A stretch of 64,000 bases of DNA, from positions 1 to 64,000 of the forward strand of contig JAFMOC010000835.1 of assembly GCA_019802505.1 (NCBI GenBank), written 5' to 3'. Shown piece by piece: positions 1-12,799 of the stretch (the first letter of the stretch is position 1; each line of letters starts with the position of its first letter). The notes beneath the pieces were generated by a model. The model did not search any database and had not been told where the DNA came from. It was given only the letters and a program-made list of their open reading frames with translations. Both the position numbers and the translations under genes were made by a program. This DNA is from Corydoras sp. C115 (Eukaryota > Chordata > Actinopteri > Siluriformes > Callichthyidae).

Positions 1-520
1 CTCTTCCTCATCGGCTCATACCACACAAACACAAACACACACACAAACACACAAACACTAACACACGTTGATTTATTTTCTCGTCAGCCGAGAGCTGAAT
101 TAAGATCGCAAACATCTGACGCCCAGAACGGCCTGCCGGATTCCCAGGCTTTTAAAAAACTCCAGTTCTTCAGTTTAAACAGTCTGTACTTGGCATCTCT
201 TGCTCACTTGGCACCCTAGACAAAGAGAGCCACAGCCCCCCCCCAACCCCCCAACCCCCCCTCCCAGCAACCACCTACAGAGCTATAAATAAAGTAGCAC
301 TTATAAATGTGTTTATTAAGTTAATGTGCAATGAGCTGAACCCGGATTATTCTAAACAGAAGTCATGCAGGAGAGACCTGCTGCGGTTCCATTATTAAAG
401 CGGTGGAACCTGAGCTGATGGAGGCTGGAAACTGCAATTAGTTCTAATATTTCTATAGAATTGAAAGTTTTAATGAGTTTAATGAGTGCTGAGTTCTTTT
501 TATACACTTGCTCATTGACA
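1..520. other. Mostly unique AT-rich sequence
   Basis: It opens with a CA-rich stretch (20-70) and holds a C-run near 236-265. I see no gene, splice pair or recognisable element in the remainder. Confidence 0.4.
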
Positions 521-1130
521 CGCATTATATAGGGGCAATTTGGAGCAGCCAATTCACCTTGAATCCATGTTTTTGTCATATGTCAGACAAAAATCTACAT
601 TTTTTTCGTATTATTTTTCGTTTTATCTGCTACTTGGGTCATGGCGGGGGTGAGGGGGGGGGTTTGGCACGTTTAAGGCACACACACACACACACACACA
701 GACTATATAAAGGCAATTAAGACTAGGACAATTTAGAGCAATTCAATTTCCCTTGAATTTGTTATATATACATTATTATTGGGGCAATTTAGCCACCAAC
801 TCGTCGCTACTTAGGTCATTGCCGTGGGGGAGGACATGGTGCCAATCCTTCATTGGGAACACATTCACACGATATTAAGGCAATTTAGATTAGGGCCATT
901 TAGAGCAATCCAATTTATTATATACACATTATATTGGGGCAATTTAGCCGCCAATTAACCTTGAATCCATATTTTTGCACTGTGGGAGGAACTCGGAGAA
1001 CCCGGAGGAAACCCGCACCGACATGGGGAGAACTTTGAAACTCCACCCAGATCAGGATTTCAACCTGGGACCCCAACTCTGAGAGGAGAACATGCCAACC
1101 ACTAAGCCACCATCAATTATTCGTTATTTT
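520..1130 (-). mobile_element. Degenerate V-SINE fragments around a CA microsatellite
   Basis: Pieces of the minus-strand SINE body (GGGGCAATTT, CCTTGAATCCATG) recur near 530-575, 700-790, 880-1000 and 952-1117, heavily diverged. A (CA)n run sits at about 679-701. The last piece (952-1117) keeps the reverse-complement V-domain and tRNA-like head ending at CACTAAGCCACC. Confidence 0.6.
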
Positions 1131-1188
1131 TAGTGATTCAGGTTTGCTTTGTGGGACGGCACGGACGGACGTGGGGTTAACATATTCA

Positions 1189-1385
1189 CCAGAGTCCCAA
1201 TCTGGGTGGAGTTTCCATGTTCTCCCCGTGTCCACATGGTCCAAAACATGGATTCAAGGTGAATTGGCTACTCTGAATTGCCCATATATAATGTCTGTGT
1301 GTGTGGCAGGTCCATCCAGGGGAGAACGTTTCGGGTGCTGGGCAGATACACCCAGGACATGGCGCCAATCTATCACTGGACACAC
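1189..1385. mobile_element. Chimeric V-SINE: + fragment joined to - fragment
   Basis: A plus-strand V-domain fragment (1189-1310, TGGGTGGAGTTTCCATG onward) runs directly into a minus-strand 3'-body fragment (1311-1385, CCATCCAGGGGAGAACG onward). The junction gives a head-to-tail inverted chimera without intervening host sequence. Confidence 0.7.
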
Positions 1386-1388
1386 TCT

Positions 1389-1740
1389 CATTCATTCATT
1401 CATTATCTCCCGCATTATCCTCTATTAGGGTCGCGGTGGGGTTCCCCATGCCCATCCAGGGGAGAACGTCTTGGGCGCTGGGCAGATAGACCCAGGACAG
1501 GGCGCCAATCCATCGCTGGGTACACACTCACTCACACAGACACATTCTATATGGGGCAATTTTTGAGAATTCAATTGACTTGATCCATGTTTTTGGACTG
1601 TGGGAGGAAACCGGAGAACCCAGAGGAAACCCACGCAGACATGGGGAGAACATGGAAACTCCACCCAGATGGGGATTCGAACCGGGAATCCCTAGCGCTG
1701 AGAGGAGAACGTGCTAACCACTAAGCCACCGTGCCACCCA
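1389..1740 (-). mobile_element. V-SINE, near full length
   Basis: Read on the minus strand it has head, V-domain, body and an (ATGA)n-like tail; on the plus strand it begins with TCATTCATTC and ends at the reverse complement of the tRNA-like head (CACTAAGCCACCGTGCC). Confidence 0.85.
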
Positions 1741-2103
1741 GACACACTCTATATGGGGCAATTTGGAGCATTCTATAAGAGCATAGAATACATGTTTTTG
1801 GACTGTGGGAGGAAACCGGAGCACCCGGAGGAAACCCACGCAGACACGGGGAGAACATGGAAACTCCACCCAGATGGGGATTCGAACCGGGAATCCCTAG
1901 CGCTGAGAGGAGAACGTGCTAACCACTAAGCCACCGTGCCACCCAGACACACTCTATATGGGGCAATTTGGAGCATTCTATAAGAGCATAGAATACATGT
2001 TTTTGGACTGTGGGAGAAACTCGGAGAACTCTGGAGGAAACCCACACCTGAATCCCCAACGCTGAGAGGAGAACATGCTGAACACTAAGCCACCATGCCA
2101 CCC
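1740..2103 (-). repeat. Two tandem ~204-bp duplications of V-SINE 5' part
   Basis: Starting at 1740 and again at 1944 the same minus-strand SINE segment recurs, each time with an unusual insert (GAGCATTCTATAAGAGCATA) before the V-domain. The second copy is shortened. This is a local tandem duplication, not independent insertions. Confidence 0.8.
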
Positions 2104-2104
2104 G

Positions 2105-2640
2105 AATATGCATTCATGTCCCCAAAGGTTTGAATCCTGCTGTCTTATATCATCCTCCAGATGGAGGATCGGGTCTCATGTTCAGTCGTGGTCTTGTTCG
2201 TGTCTGAGGTCCGGGGATGGAAATAAATCCGCGAATGGAATTGTGTGAGGCTTTATTCCGAGCGCTGTTCTGACTGCAGCGTGTTGGTCATCCTGCTCCA
2301 GCAGTGGGGCTAATTAATAGCTGTTGACTTGCATTTGAACCACAAAGAGGCCATTGAGAGTGGAGCGGGGAATGTTGGCACCATGCCGCCGTGGTCCGGC
2401 TTTCAGAGAACCGAATCAATTATAGTCATATTTACTGCCTCACTTTGCCCCAGTCATTAGACGACGCATACAGGCTTTCCTTTACACAGCGGTGCGACGT
2501 ACCCCGGGGTTGCGGGGGGCCGAGGGCTGCTGGACGCCGGGGAGAGGGAACAAAAAGGGCTTTAAAACATTGTGTGAAAACCATAAACGTTGCTGAACGG
2601 TGGAGGTAAATAAGTCAGCCACCATGTTAATGCAAACGAA
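2105..2640. other. Unique, repeat-poor island
   Basis: Balanced-composition sequence without SINE or simple repeat. No splice-bounded open frame was recognised. It could be conserved non-coding DNA; only cross-species alignment would tell. Confidence 0.35.
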
Positions 2641-2795
2641 CTTAATCCTCTCGCTGAAATCCAACTCAAAAGACGCTTTATTGGCATAATAATAATGATA
2701 TTCATATTGCCAAAGCAAAAATACCAAAAATATAAACTATAAAATATAATGTAATAATAATTATTATTATTAATATTATTATTATTATTATTATT

Positions 2796-3152
2796 GCGGC
2801 AGCACGGTGGCTTAGTGGTTACCACGTTTAGTGGTTACCACGTTCTTCTCTCAGCACTAGGGATTCCCGGTTCGAATCCCCATCTGGGTGGAGTTTCCAT
2901 GTTCTCTCCGTGTCCGCGTGGGTTTCCTCCGGGTTCTCCGGTTTCCTCCCACAGTCCAAAAACATGGATCGAGTCAATTGAGTTCTCCAAATTGCCCCAT
3001 ATAGAGTGTGTTTGTGTGCGTAAGTGATAGATTGGTGTCCTGTCCTGGGTGTATCTGCCCAGTGCCCGAAATGTTCTCCCCTGGATGGGCATGGGGAACC
3101 CCCCCGCGACCCTAATAGAGGATAAAGCAGAAGATAATGAATGAATGAATGA
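2796..3152 (+). mobile_element. V-SINE, full length
   Basis: Reference copy for the family. The 5' head is tRNA-like with A box (TGGCTTAGTGG) and B box (GGTTCGAATCC) of an internal RNA polymerase III promoter. The central V-domain follows (TTTCCATGTTCTC ... GGTTTCCTCCCACAGTCC), which is shared by zebrafish DANA and Mermaid and other V-SINEs. The body contains GGTGTATCTGCCCAG and a C-run before GCGACCCTAATAGAGG, and the 3' end is an (AATG)n tail. This copy carries a small duplication of TTTAGTGGTTACCACG in the head and is flanked on both sides by (ATT)n. Confidence 0.9.
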
Positions 3153-3198
<46 letters not shown>

Positions 3199-3246
3199 TT
3201 ATATTGCCAAAGCAAAAATCCAAAAAATATATAACTATAAAATACA

Positions 3247-3303
<57 letters not shown>
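3153..3303. repeat. (ATT)n / (AAT)n microsatellite pair
   Basis: (ATT)n at about 3153-3195 and (AAT)n at about 3250-3303 surround a short AT-rich spacer and lie between oppositely oriented V-SINEs. A related spacer (TTGCCAAAGCAAAAAT) also occurs near 2706 and 3714. Confidence 0.9.
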
Positions 3304-3304
<1 letters not shown>

Positions 3305-3665
3305 TCATTCATTCATTCATTCATTCATTATCTTCCGCTTTATCCTCTATTAGGGTCGTGGGGGGGGTTCCCCATGCCCATCCAGGGGAGAACGTTTCGG
3401 GCGCTGGGCAGATACCCCCAGGACAGGACACCAATCTATCACTGGACACACACTCACTCACACAGACACACTCTATATGGGGCAATTTGGAGAATTCAAT
3501 TGACCTTGAGCCATGTTTTTGAACTGTGGGAGGAAACCGGAGAACCCGGAGGAAACCCACACGGACACGGGGAGAACATGGAAAGTCCACCCAGATGGGA
3601 ATTCAAACCAGGAATCCCTAGCGCTGAAAGGTGAACGTGCTAATCACTAAGCCACTGTGCCGCCC
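3304..3665 (-). mobile_element. V-SINE, full length, minus strand
   Basis: Plus-strand order is tail repeats (TTCATTCATTC), reverse body, reverse V-domain, reverse head ending at CCACTGTGCCGCCC. It faces the copy at 2796 tail to tail. Confidence 0.88.
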
Positions 3666-3778
3666 AATAATAATAATAATAATAATAATTATTATTATTA
3701 TCATTTTATTCATATTGCCAAAGCAATTAAAAATATACATACCAATTACACTTACAAAACTATAAAATACAATACAAC

Positions 3779-3808
<30 letters not shown>

Positions 3809-3809
<1 letters not shown>

Positions 3810-3975
3810 GGGAGGCATGGTGTCTTAGTGATTAGCATGTTCTCCTCTCAGCACTAGGGATTCCAGGTTCGAATCCCAATCTGGGTGGACTTTCCATGTT
3901 CTCCTCGTATCCGTGTGGGTTCTCCGGGTTCCTCCCACAGTCCAAAAACATTATTTCAAGGTGAATTGACCCCAA
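3809..3975 (+). mobile_element. V-SINE, 3'-truncated
   Basis: Head and V-domain are present; the element stops soon after the CAAGGTGAATTGA segment. It follows an (AAT)n run at 3778-3808. Confidence 0.8.
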
Positions 3976-4480
3976 TAGGAATGAGAGTAGGATAACAGAT
4001 GGATGGTTGGCTCTTGTCCTGTTGTGAGTGTGCCCTCTGTTCAGAACTCCGTGACCATGACGGAGTGCATTGTAAGTTCTGTACGTTCTTCTCTCCGTGA
4101 TATGATTTCATGTTCTCGATTCGCGTCTTCTGGACGTGTCTCTCTGTCTCTGGGAGGCCTCAGGCGGGAGAGCTGTGGCCGGCGAGTCTGTGTGGAACTT
4201 GGTGAAGACGCCGTGCTGTGTGCTGTAACAGGGAGGCAGCCTTCTCGGGGCTGGCACGTTTTTCTTGGCAAGCCCGCCGCTCCGTGTTGGAGTGGTCCTG
4301 TGGTCAGGAACATGGGTGTGGAATCAGGCGTGCACATTCCCTTCACTAATCAGCCACAGGCAGATCCGAGCAGCCAGAACCCTCACTGCAGCACCGAACG
4401 AGCATTCTGTCTTCTGTTGTTGGTTGCAGTTCAGCAGAACATGTTTATTAAATGTTCTCATAGCTAATATTTTCCTCCCA
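3976..4480. other. Unique stretch without recognised gene
   Basis: Moderately GC-rich. A 154-codon frame (4003-4464) is open on the plus strand, but no family, splice context or codon signal supports it. Confidence 0.3.
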
Positions 4481-4506
4481 CAGTCCAAAAAACATGGATT
4501 CAGGGT

Positions 4507-4871
4507 GAAATTCCATCCATCCATCCATCCATCCATTATCTTCCGCTTTATCCCCTACTAGGGTTGTGGGGGGGGTTCCCCATGCCCATCCAGGGGAGAA
4601 CGTCTCGGGCGCTGGGCAGATACACCCAGGATAGGACGCCAATCTATCACTGGATACACATTCACTCACACAGACACACTCTATATGGGGCAATTTGGAG
4701 AACTCAATTAACTTGATCCATGTTTTTGGACTGTGGGAGGAAACCGGAGAACCCGGAGGAAACCCACACGGACACGGGGAGAACATGGAAACTCCACCCA
4801 GATGGGGATTTTAACCGGGAATCCCTAGCGCTGAGAGGAGAACATACTAACCACTAAGCCTCCATGCCGAC
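4507..4871 (-). mobile_element. V-SINE, full length, minus strand
   Basis: It begins with (CCAT)n tail repeats and ends with the reverse-complement head (CACTAAGCCTCCATGCC). Both Pol III boxes are recognisable with a few substitutions. Confidence 0.87.
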
Positions 4872-4887
4872 CACAAGTACATCTTGA

Positions 4888-5976
4888 CAGTCAAAAGTAT
4901 TAGGACACGCCCCCTTTTTTCGCTCCACTTATCGTCCATGTGATCAGTTCCACTACCTTTAAAGATGGACTTTGTAGTTCTACAATTCCAGACTGTAGTC
5001 CACCTGTGTGTGTTCTTCAGTACATACTGTGTACATCCCCTTTACTCTGTTCTAATGCTCAGAACCCCAATAGTAGCACCACAGAGCAGGGGTTATTTGG
5101 TGGGTGCATTAGTCCTATCCCAGCAGTGTCACTGAGGTGGAGAAATGAAACTACAGCAGCACTGCTGCACTAAAACTCCCTCACTGCATCAATCCACCAC
5201 CCAAATGATACCTGTTCTGTGATGCTCCCGACCAACAGAGAACAGAGAACAAACAGGGGACAAAGAACACAGTATGTACTGTAGTCCACAAACAGATGGA
5301 CTTTGTAGTTCTACAATTCCATTCTATAGTCCATCTGTGTGTGTTCTACAGTACATACTGTGTACGTCCCCTTTACTCTGTTCTAATGCTCAGAACCCCA
5401 ATAGTAGCACCACAGAGCAGGGGTTATTGGGTGGGGGCATTATTCCTATCCCAGCAGTGTCACTGAGGTGGAGAAATGAAACTAACCCCCCCTCACTGCA
5501 TCAGTGTCACTGCAGAACTGACAATAAACAATTCACCACCCAAATGATACCTGTTCTGTGACGCTACTGACCAACAGAGAACACAGAACCAACAGGGGAC
5601 AAAGAACACAGTATGTACTGTAGTCCACAAACAGATGGACTTTGTAGTTCTACAATTCCATTCTGTAGTCCATCTGTGTGTGTTCTACAGTACATACTGT
5701 GTACGTCCCCTTTACTCTGTTCTAATGCCAAGAACCCCAATAGTAGCACCACAGAGCAGGGGTTATTTGGTGGGGGCATTAGTCCTATCCCAGCAGTGTC
5801 ACTGAGGTGGAGAAATGAAACTAAAACCCCCTCATTGCATCAATCCACCACCCAAATGATACCTGTTCTGTGATGCTCCTGACCAACAGAGAACGGAGAA
5901 CCAACAAACTGACAAAACCAAAGTACTGCAGTCTGTAATTGTAAATCCATCTCTATAATAAGTGAAGGAAATGGAG
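4888..5976 (+). mobile_element. TIR-type non-autonomous DNA element with internal tandem units
   Basis: The left edge carries AGTCAAAAGTATTAGGACAC followed by GCCCCC, the inverted partner of a segment near 55784-55810. Inside are three units starting near 4963, 5294 and 5634 (spacing about 331 and 340 bp), each with AGATGGACTTTGTAGTTCTA, a CAGAGCAGGGGTTATTTGG segment and CCACCCAAATGATACCTG. No transposase frame is visible. The right terminal repeat is eroded. The superfamily is not assigned. Confidence 0.6.
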
Positions 5977-6950
5977 AATAAACTTTTATTGCTGCTGTAT
6001 CTTTTAGAAATGATTCCATATTTGACCCGAAACGCCAGAATGATCTATGGCTGAAGGCTTAGCTTCCCTTATTAAAACCCAGACTCCGCAGACGGGGTTC
6101 TCGATTGAATTCCTGCATTCATGCGCCGGTTCATAAGCATGCGCAGCTGCAATATGAAGCTTTTTCCTGTTTCATAAGAAGCACCTGTGTTTGGAAATCA
6201 CATTCCAGCCGAGCCGGGCTCCCGAGGCGCACCTGCACCGGGCTGGAGGATCAACACCCGAAACGGACGGGGTGCCATGCGAGACCGTTAACGGCGTCTT
6301 AAAATACCACGGAAATCATTCTCCGACATTACGCGAGTAATAATTCCTCCGACGTGACGATATATAAGCGGGTTCCCGGCGTATATAGAGTATTCCGTTC
6401 CGCCGCAGTTAGCAAGTCATTACCTGGTCATTAGGTTGGTTATTTGTTTTGGAATGAAATCTCCTTTTCAGGAGAAACTCCGGCTTCCAGTTCATTATGA
6501 AGCGGCTCTTTTGTGTGGCCGCTTGCCTTTGTGTTGGCGCTCAGAGCGCCCGCTTTGACTGCGAAAATATAGAAATAACACCGTGCGAAGGCTCACAAAG
6601 GGACGAGCAAACAAAAGCACCTTTCTGCCCCTCTTTACAAGTCACCTTGTGGCCCAGCCTCTGCGCTGAATGCTTACTGTAAACTTAACCAAACGGCCCG
6701 GCGGCCTTTGTTTTGCTGGGCTTGGGGGTTTAATAAAAGTCCTTCCAAATGTCAGCGTCGTCTCACCATTGCTATTACAAACCTCCTGACCTGCTAACTG
6801 AGTGCTAACTGGAGCTTCCAACTCCACCACGAAGACGGCATGCTGCTGAGCGACCCTATCTGCACGCAAACCGATAGCCGGGTCTGCGTTGGACACTGTC
6901 CCAGAGCCCGGGGGGAGGGGGGGGGTTGCCTGTCAGAGATTTAGATGCAT
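5977..6950. other. Unique island, possible non-coding regulatory DNA
   Basis: Repeat-free and CpG-containing, including a TATATAAGCGGG / CGTATATAGAG stretch near 6360-6390. A 61-codon frame at 6497 begins with a signal-peptide-like segment but has no recognisable homolog or splice context, so it is not called. Confidence 0.35.
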
Positions 6951-6984
6951 TCATCATTAAAGTGGAAGCTGTTGGTATTTTTAG

Positions 6985-7840
6985 TCTAATGTAAATACCA
7001 ATAACAATATCCATAATCTAACCATCATCTAACCACAATTAAACCATAATCTAAACATAACTAAAACCATAATCTAACCATGATCTAACCATAATCAAAC
7101 AATAACTATAACCATAATTTAACCATCATCTAACCACAATTAAACCATGATCTAAACATAACTAAAACCATAATCTAACCATGATCTAACCATAATCAAA
7201 CAATAACTATAACCATAATATAACCATCATCTAGCCACAATTGAACCATGATCTAAACATAACTAAAACCATAATCTAACCATGATCTAACCATAATCAA
7301 ACAATAACTATAATCATAATCTAACCATCATCTAACCACAATTGAACTATGATCTAAACATAACTAAAACCATAATCTAACCATGATCTAACCATAATCA
7401 AACAATAACTATAATCATAATATAACCATCATCTAACCACAATTGAACCATAATCTAAACATAACTAAAACTATAATCTAAACATAACTAAAACCATAAT
7501 CAAACCATAATCTAAACATAACTAAAACCATAATCTAACCATCATCTAACCATAATCTTATCATAATGGGACAATAACTATAACCATAATCTAACCATAT
7601 TCAAACCGTAATCTAAGCATAATCTAAATGTATTCAAACCATAATATAACAACTAGAACCATAATGTAATGATAATTTAACTGTAATTATAACCATAATC
7701 CAACCATAATCTAACATTAACTACAACCATAATCTTACCACATTCTAGCCATAATACAACTATAACTATAATCTAAGCATAATGTAACCTTAACCTAACT
7801 ATAATACAACTATAACTATAACCATAATGAGAGTGTACAC
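6985..7840. repeat. ~101-bp minisatellite built of AACCATAATCT-like subunits
   Basis: The marker ACCATCATCTA recurs at 7021, 7122, 7223, 7323 and 7425, a steady period of about 101 bp. Each unit is made of variants of a ~10-12-bp motif (AACCATAATCTA). Beyond about 7520 the array decays to irregular short motifs up to about 7840. Confidence 0.92.
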
Positions 7841-7844
7841 AGGT

Positions 7845-10092
7845 TTAACCATTTCCACCAGTAATCTAACATTACACAACCATACATCTTACCACATTAC
7901 ACATAATCACATACACAACATATACACATAATCTACATATACACATAATGTACACACATATTCACACTCAACTACACACATATACACACTATACACACTC
8001 ATAACCATATATACACAGTATACACACATTTTGGTTTCACACTCACATACATACACACACATACATACACACATACATACATACATACATCACATACACA
8101 CATATACACACATATACACACACACATATACACATAATCACATATACACATATACACACATATTCACACTCACATACATACATACACACACATATACACA
8201 TACATACATATACACACTCACTCTCACATACACACACATATACACACATACACACACATACACTTATACACACAAACATACACACATACAGTATACACAC
8301 ATGCACATATGCACACATACACACATATACACATACACACACACAAAAACACACACACACACACACACATACACTTATACACACAAACATACACACATAC
8401 AGTATACACACATGCACATATGCACACATACACACATATACACATACACACACACACAAAAACACACACACATACACACACATACACTTATACACACAAA
8501 CATACACACATACAGTATACACACATACACATATACACATACACACACACAAAAACACACACACATACACACACACATACATACACTTATACACATAAAA
8601 ATATACACATATGCACACATACACACATATACACACACATATACAGACATACACATACACACATACACACACAAATGTACGCACACAAAATCACAGACAC
8701 AAGCACACACACATATACAAAAATACACACACATGCACATATGCACACATACACACATATATACACACATATACAGACACACACATATACATACACACAA
8801 ATATTCGCACACAAAATCGCAGACACAAGCACACACACATATACACACATACTAACACACATATACACACATACACACACATATACAGACACACATATAC
8901 ACATACACTTATACACACAAAAATATACACACATGCACATATGCACACATACACACATATACACACACATACACACACACACATACACATACACACATAC
9001 ACACAAATATACGCACACAAAATCCCAGACACAAGCACACACATATACACACATACTAACACACATATACACACATACACACACACACATATACACACAA
9101 AAATATGCACACATACACACATATACAAACACACACATACACATATACACACAAATATACGCACACAAAATCCCAGACACAAGCACACACACATATACAC
9201 ACATACTAACACACATATACACACATACACACACATACAATTATACACACAAAAATATGCACACATACACACATATACACACACATATACACATACACAC
9301 ATACACACACAAATGTACGCACACAAAATCACAGACACAAGCACACACACATATACACACATACTAACACACATATACACACATCCACACACACATACAC
9401 ACACACATACACACACATACACTTATACACACAAAAATATACACACATGCATATATGCACACATACACACATATATACACACATATACACACACACACAT
9501 ACACATACACACATACACACAAATATACGCACACAAAATCCCAGACACAAGCACACACATATACACACATACTAACACACATATACACACATACACACAC
9601 ATATACAGACACACATATACACATACACTTATACACACAAAAATATACACACATACTAACACACATACACACACATACACTTATACACACAAAAATATAC
9701 ACACATGCACATATGCACACATACACACATATACACACACATATACAGACACACACATACACATGCACACATACACACAAATATACGCACACAAAATCCC
9801 AGACACAAGCACACACACTTATACACACATACTAACACACATACACTTATACACACAAAAATATACACACATGCACATATGCACACATACACACACATAT
9901 ACACACATACACACACATATACACACATACACACACACACATATACACACATACACACACATACACTTATACACACAAAAATATACACACATGCACATAT
10001 GCACACATATACACACACATATACAGACACACATATACACATACACACATGCACACAAAAACACACACATGCACACACACATACACACATAT
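7845..10092. repeat. 2.2-kb CA-rich compound array with higher-order units
   Basis: Variants of ACACATATACACACAT fill the interval. A longer marker (ACAAAATCCCAGACACAAGC and single-base variants) recurs near 8685, 8810, 9015, 9165, 9325, 9535 and 9795, so the array has grown by duplication of 125-260-bp blocks and not only by slippage. Long open frames on both strands are products of the 2-bp composition. Confidence 0.95.
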
Positions 10093-10164
10093 CCGTCACT
10101 CTTGTTTGTGCGGAACGTCAGCAGCACCGGGCCGTTTTCAAACCTTTCTTGTCCTTAACCACCC

Positions 10165-10360
10165 CCCCGCCTCCCCCCATTCCCCCCCCCCCCCCCCCCG
10201 TTCTGTGACGTTCTTAAGGCCAACATTTTTGCTCAGTGATTCACAGCCTTGTGCAGCTCGCGGTTCTCTCAGCTCGACGGTTCTCTCAGCTCTCGCATGC
10301 ATCACTTGCTGGTCCTCGTCTCTCTCTCTCTCTCTGGGGGGGGGGGGGGGGGGGGCAGTG
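10165..10360. repeat. C-run, short CT repeat and G-run
   Basis: A C-run lies at about 10182-10199, (TC)n at 10318-10336 and a G-run at 10337-10356. Run lengths may be unreliable in assemblies. The sequence between and after, to about 10620, is unique and CpG-containing. Confidence 0.8.
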
Positions 10361-10811
10361 TGTATGGCAGCCGGATCGAGTTGCACCTCTTCTTTAATTG
10401 GACCGGCCGTACGGTGTGCCGCTGTCACGATGACAAATCGCCTTTCGCTTTTGAACGCGGGTTCGAAGCGTCCGCCTGGCCGGAGAGGCGGGGACAGAAA
10501 ACGTGAATTGTCCCCTGGCTCACGTTCTAGAGCTGTCGTAATTGCAAAGACGTTTGGAGAAGTGTTCAGGACCCAAGCTTTATCTGTTCTCCCCGTCGCC
10601 GTTTTCAACGGGCCCCCGGCTCTTTAGACACCCGACACACCGGGTCCCCACTGCATGATTACAGGATCCCGAATTAGAACCTTATAGAGTAACTGCTGTG
10701 GTTCTAGCAGTGTCAGGTCAGCAAGACAGGACCGTCAACATTGAAATGTGGTTGAAATAACGTCAGTTGTCGTTTTAATGTTGATTAGTTTATAAATCAC
10801 CTCAAAATCAA

Positions 10812-12447
10812 ATGCACCTCTCAGCGCTGGGGATCCCGGTTGGAATCCCAATCTGGGTGGAGTTTCCATGTTCTCCCCGTGTCCGCGTGGGTTTCCTCCG
10901 GGTTCTCCGGTTTCCTCCCACAGTCCAAAAACATGGAATCAAGGTCAATTGCTCCAAAAAAATGCTCCTAGTTGCCCCATATAGAGTATATTTGTGAGTG
11001 CTCCTCCCAGATTGCGATTCGAACCTGGAATCCCTAGCGCTGAGAGGAGAACATGCCAACCACTAAGCCACCGTGCCGCCCTCCAGAGTAACAATACTTA
11101 AAAAAAGGTGATATAGTTCCTTTAAGGCAGCACGGTGGCTTAGTGGTTAGCATGTTCTCCTCTCAGCACTAGGGATTCACGGTTCGAATCCCCATCTGGG
11201 TGGAGTCTCCATGTACTCCCCGTGTCTGCATGGATTTCCTCCGGGTTCTTCGGTTTCCTCCCACAGTCCAAAAACATGGATTCAAAGTCAATTGCCCCCA
11301 AAAAATGCTCCGAGTTGCCCCATATAGAGTATATTTGTGAGTGCTGCACCCAGATTGGGATTCGAACCTGGAATCCCTAGTGCAGAGAGGAGAACATGCT
11401 AACCACTAAGCCACCGTGCCGCCCTCCAGAGTAATAATACTTAATAAAAGGTGATATAGTTCCTTTAGGGCGACAGGGTGGCTTAGTGGTTAGCATGTTC
11501 TCCTCTCAGCACTAGGGATTCCCGGTTCGAATCCCAATCTGGGTGGAGTTTCCACGTTCTCCCCGTGTCCGCATGGGTTTCCTCCGGGTTCTCCGGTTTC
11601 CTCCCACAGTCCAAAACATGGAATCAAGGTCAATGCCTCAAAAAATGCTCCTAGTTGCCCCATATAGAGTATATTTGTGAGTGCTCCTCCCAGATTGCGA
11701 TTCGAACCTGGAATCCCTAGTGCTGAGAGGAGAACATGCCAACCACTAAGCCACCGTGCCGCCCTCCAGAGTAACAATACTTAAAAAAAGGTGATATAGT
11801 TCCTTTAAGGCAGCACGGTGGCTTAGTGGTTAGCATGTTCTCCTCTCAGCACTAGGGATTCACGGTTCGAATCCCCATCTGGGTGGAGTCTCCATGTACT
11901 CCCCGTGTCTGCATGGATTTCCTCCGGGTTCTTCGGTTTCCTCCCACAGTCTAAAAACATGGATTCAAAGTCAATTGCCCCCAAAAAATGCTCCGAGTTG
12001 CCCCATATAGAGTATATTTGTGAGTGCTGCACCCAGATTGGGATTCGAACCTGGAATCCCTAGTGCAGAGAGGAGAACATGCTAACCACTAAGCCACCGT
12101 GCCGCCCTCCAGAGTAATAATACTTAATAAAAGGTGATATAGTTCCTTTAAGGCAGCATGGTGGCTTAGTGGTTAGCATGTTCTCCTCTCAGCACTAGGG
12201 ATTCCCGGTTCGAATCCCAATCTGGGTGGAGTTTCCACGTTCTCCCCGTGTCCGCATGGGTTTCCTCCGGGTTCTCCGGTTTCCTCCCACAGTCCAAAAC
12301 ATGGAATCAAGGTCAATGCCTCAAAAAATGCTCCTAGTTGCCCCATATAGAGTATATTTGTGAGGGCTCCACCCAGATTGCGATTCGAACCTGAAATCCC
12401 TAGTGCTGGGAGGAGAACATGCCAACCACTAAGCCACCGTGCCACCC
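10812..12447 (+). repeat. Tandem array of fold-back V-SINE units (~342 bp)
   Basis: Units begin at 10812 (truncated), 11126, 11468, 11809 and 12152. Each starts with a plus-strand V-SINE head and V-domain and ends with an inverted head (CACTAAGCCACCGTGCC), so each could fold into a hairpin with arms of about 78 bp. A 43-44-bp linker (AATACTTAA..AAGGTGATATAG) separates units. Units 2 and 4, and units 3 and 5, are nearly identical at a 683-bp offset, so the array grew as dimers. Confidence 0.92.
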
Positions 12448-12490
12448 ATCAGAGTAATAATACTTAATAAAAGGCGATATAGTTCCTTTA

Positions 12491-12790
12491 GGGCGGTTTA
12501 GTGGTTAACATGTTCTCCTCTCAGCACTAGGGATTCCCGGTTCGAATCCCCATCTGGGTGGAGTCTCCATGTTCTCCCCGTGTCCGCATGGGTTTCCTCC
12601 AGGTTCTCCGGTTTCCTCCCACAGTCCAAAAACATGGACCAAGGTCAATTGAGTTCTCCAAATTGCCCCATATAGAATGTGTCTGTGTGAGTGAGTGTGT
12701 TCAGTGATAGATTGGCATCCTGTCCTGGGTGTATCTGCCCAGCGCCCGAGACGTTCTCCCCTGGATGGGCATGGGGAACCCCCCCCCTCC
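12491..12790 (+). mobile_element. V-SINE closing the fold-back array
   Basis: Follows the same linker as the array units, but keeps the complete 3' body up to the C-run instead of the inverted head. The first bases of the head are shortened (GGGCGGTTTAGTGG). It may represent the ancestral form from which the fold-back unit derived. Confidence 0.82.
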
Positions 12791-12799
12791 ACACACTAA

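Noticed and set aside
6497..6679. Small frame with a signal-peptide-like start
   Set aside because: Only 61 codons, no homolog recognised, no splice sites or polyadenylation signal around it; kept within a unique-sequence entry.
8031..10208. Very long Thr/His/Tyr and Cys/Val frames up to 515 codons
   Set aside because: Translation of ACACAT-type repeats, open in several frames on both strands at once; no gene structure.
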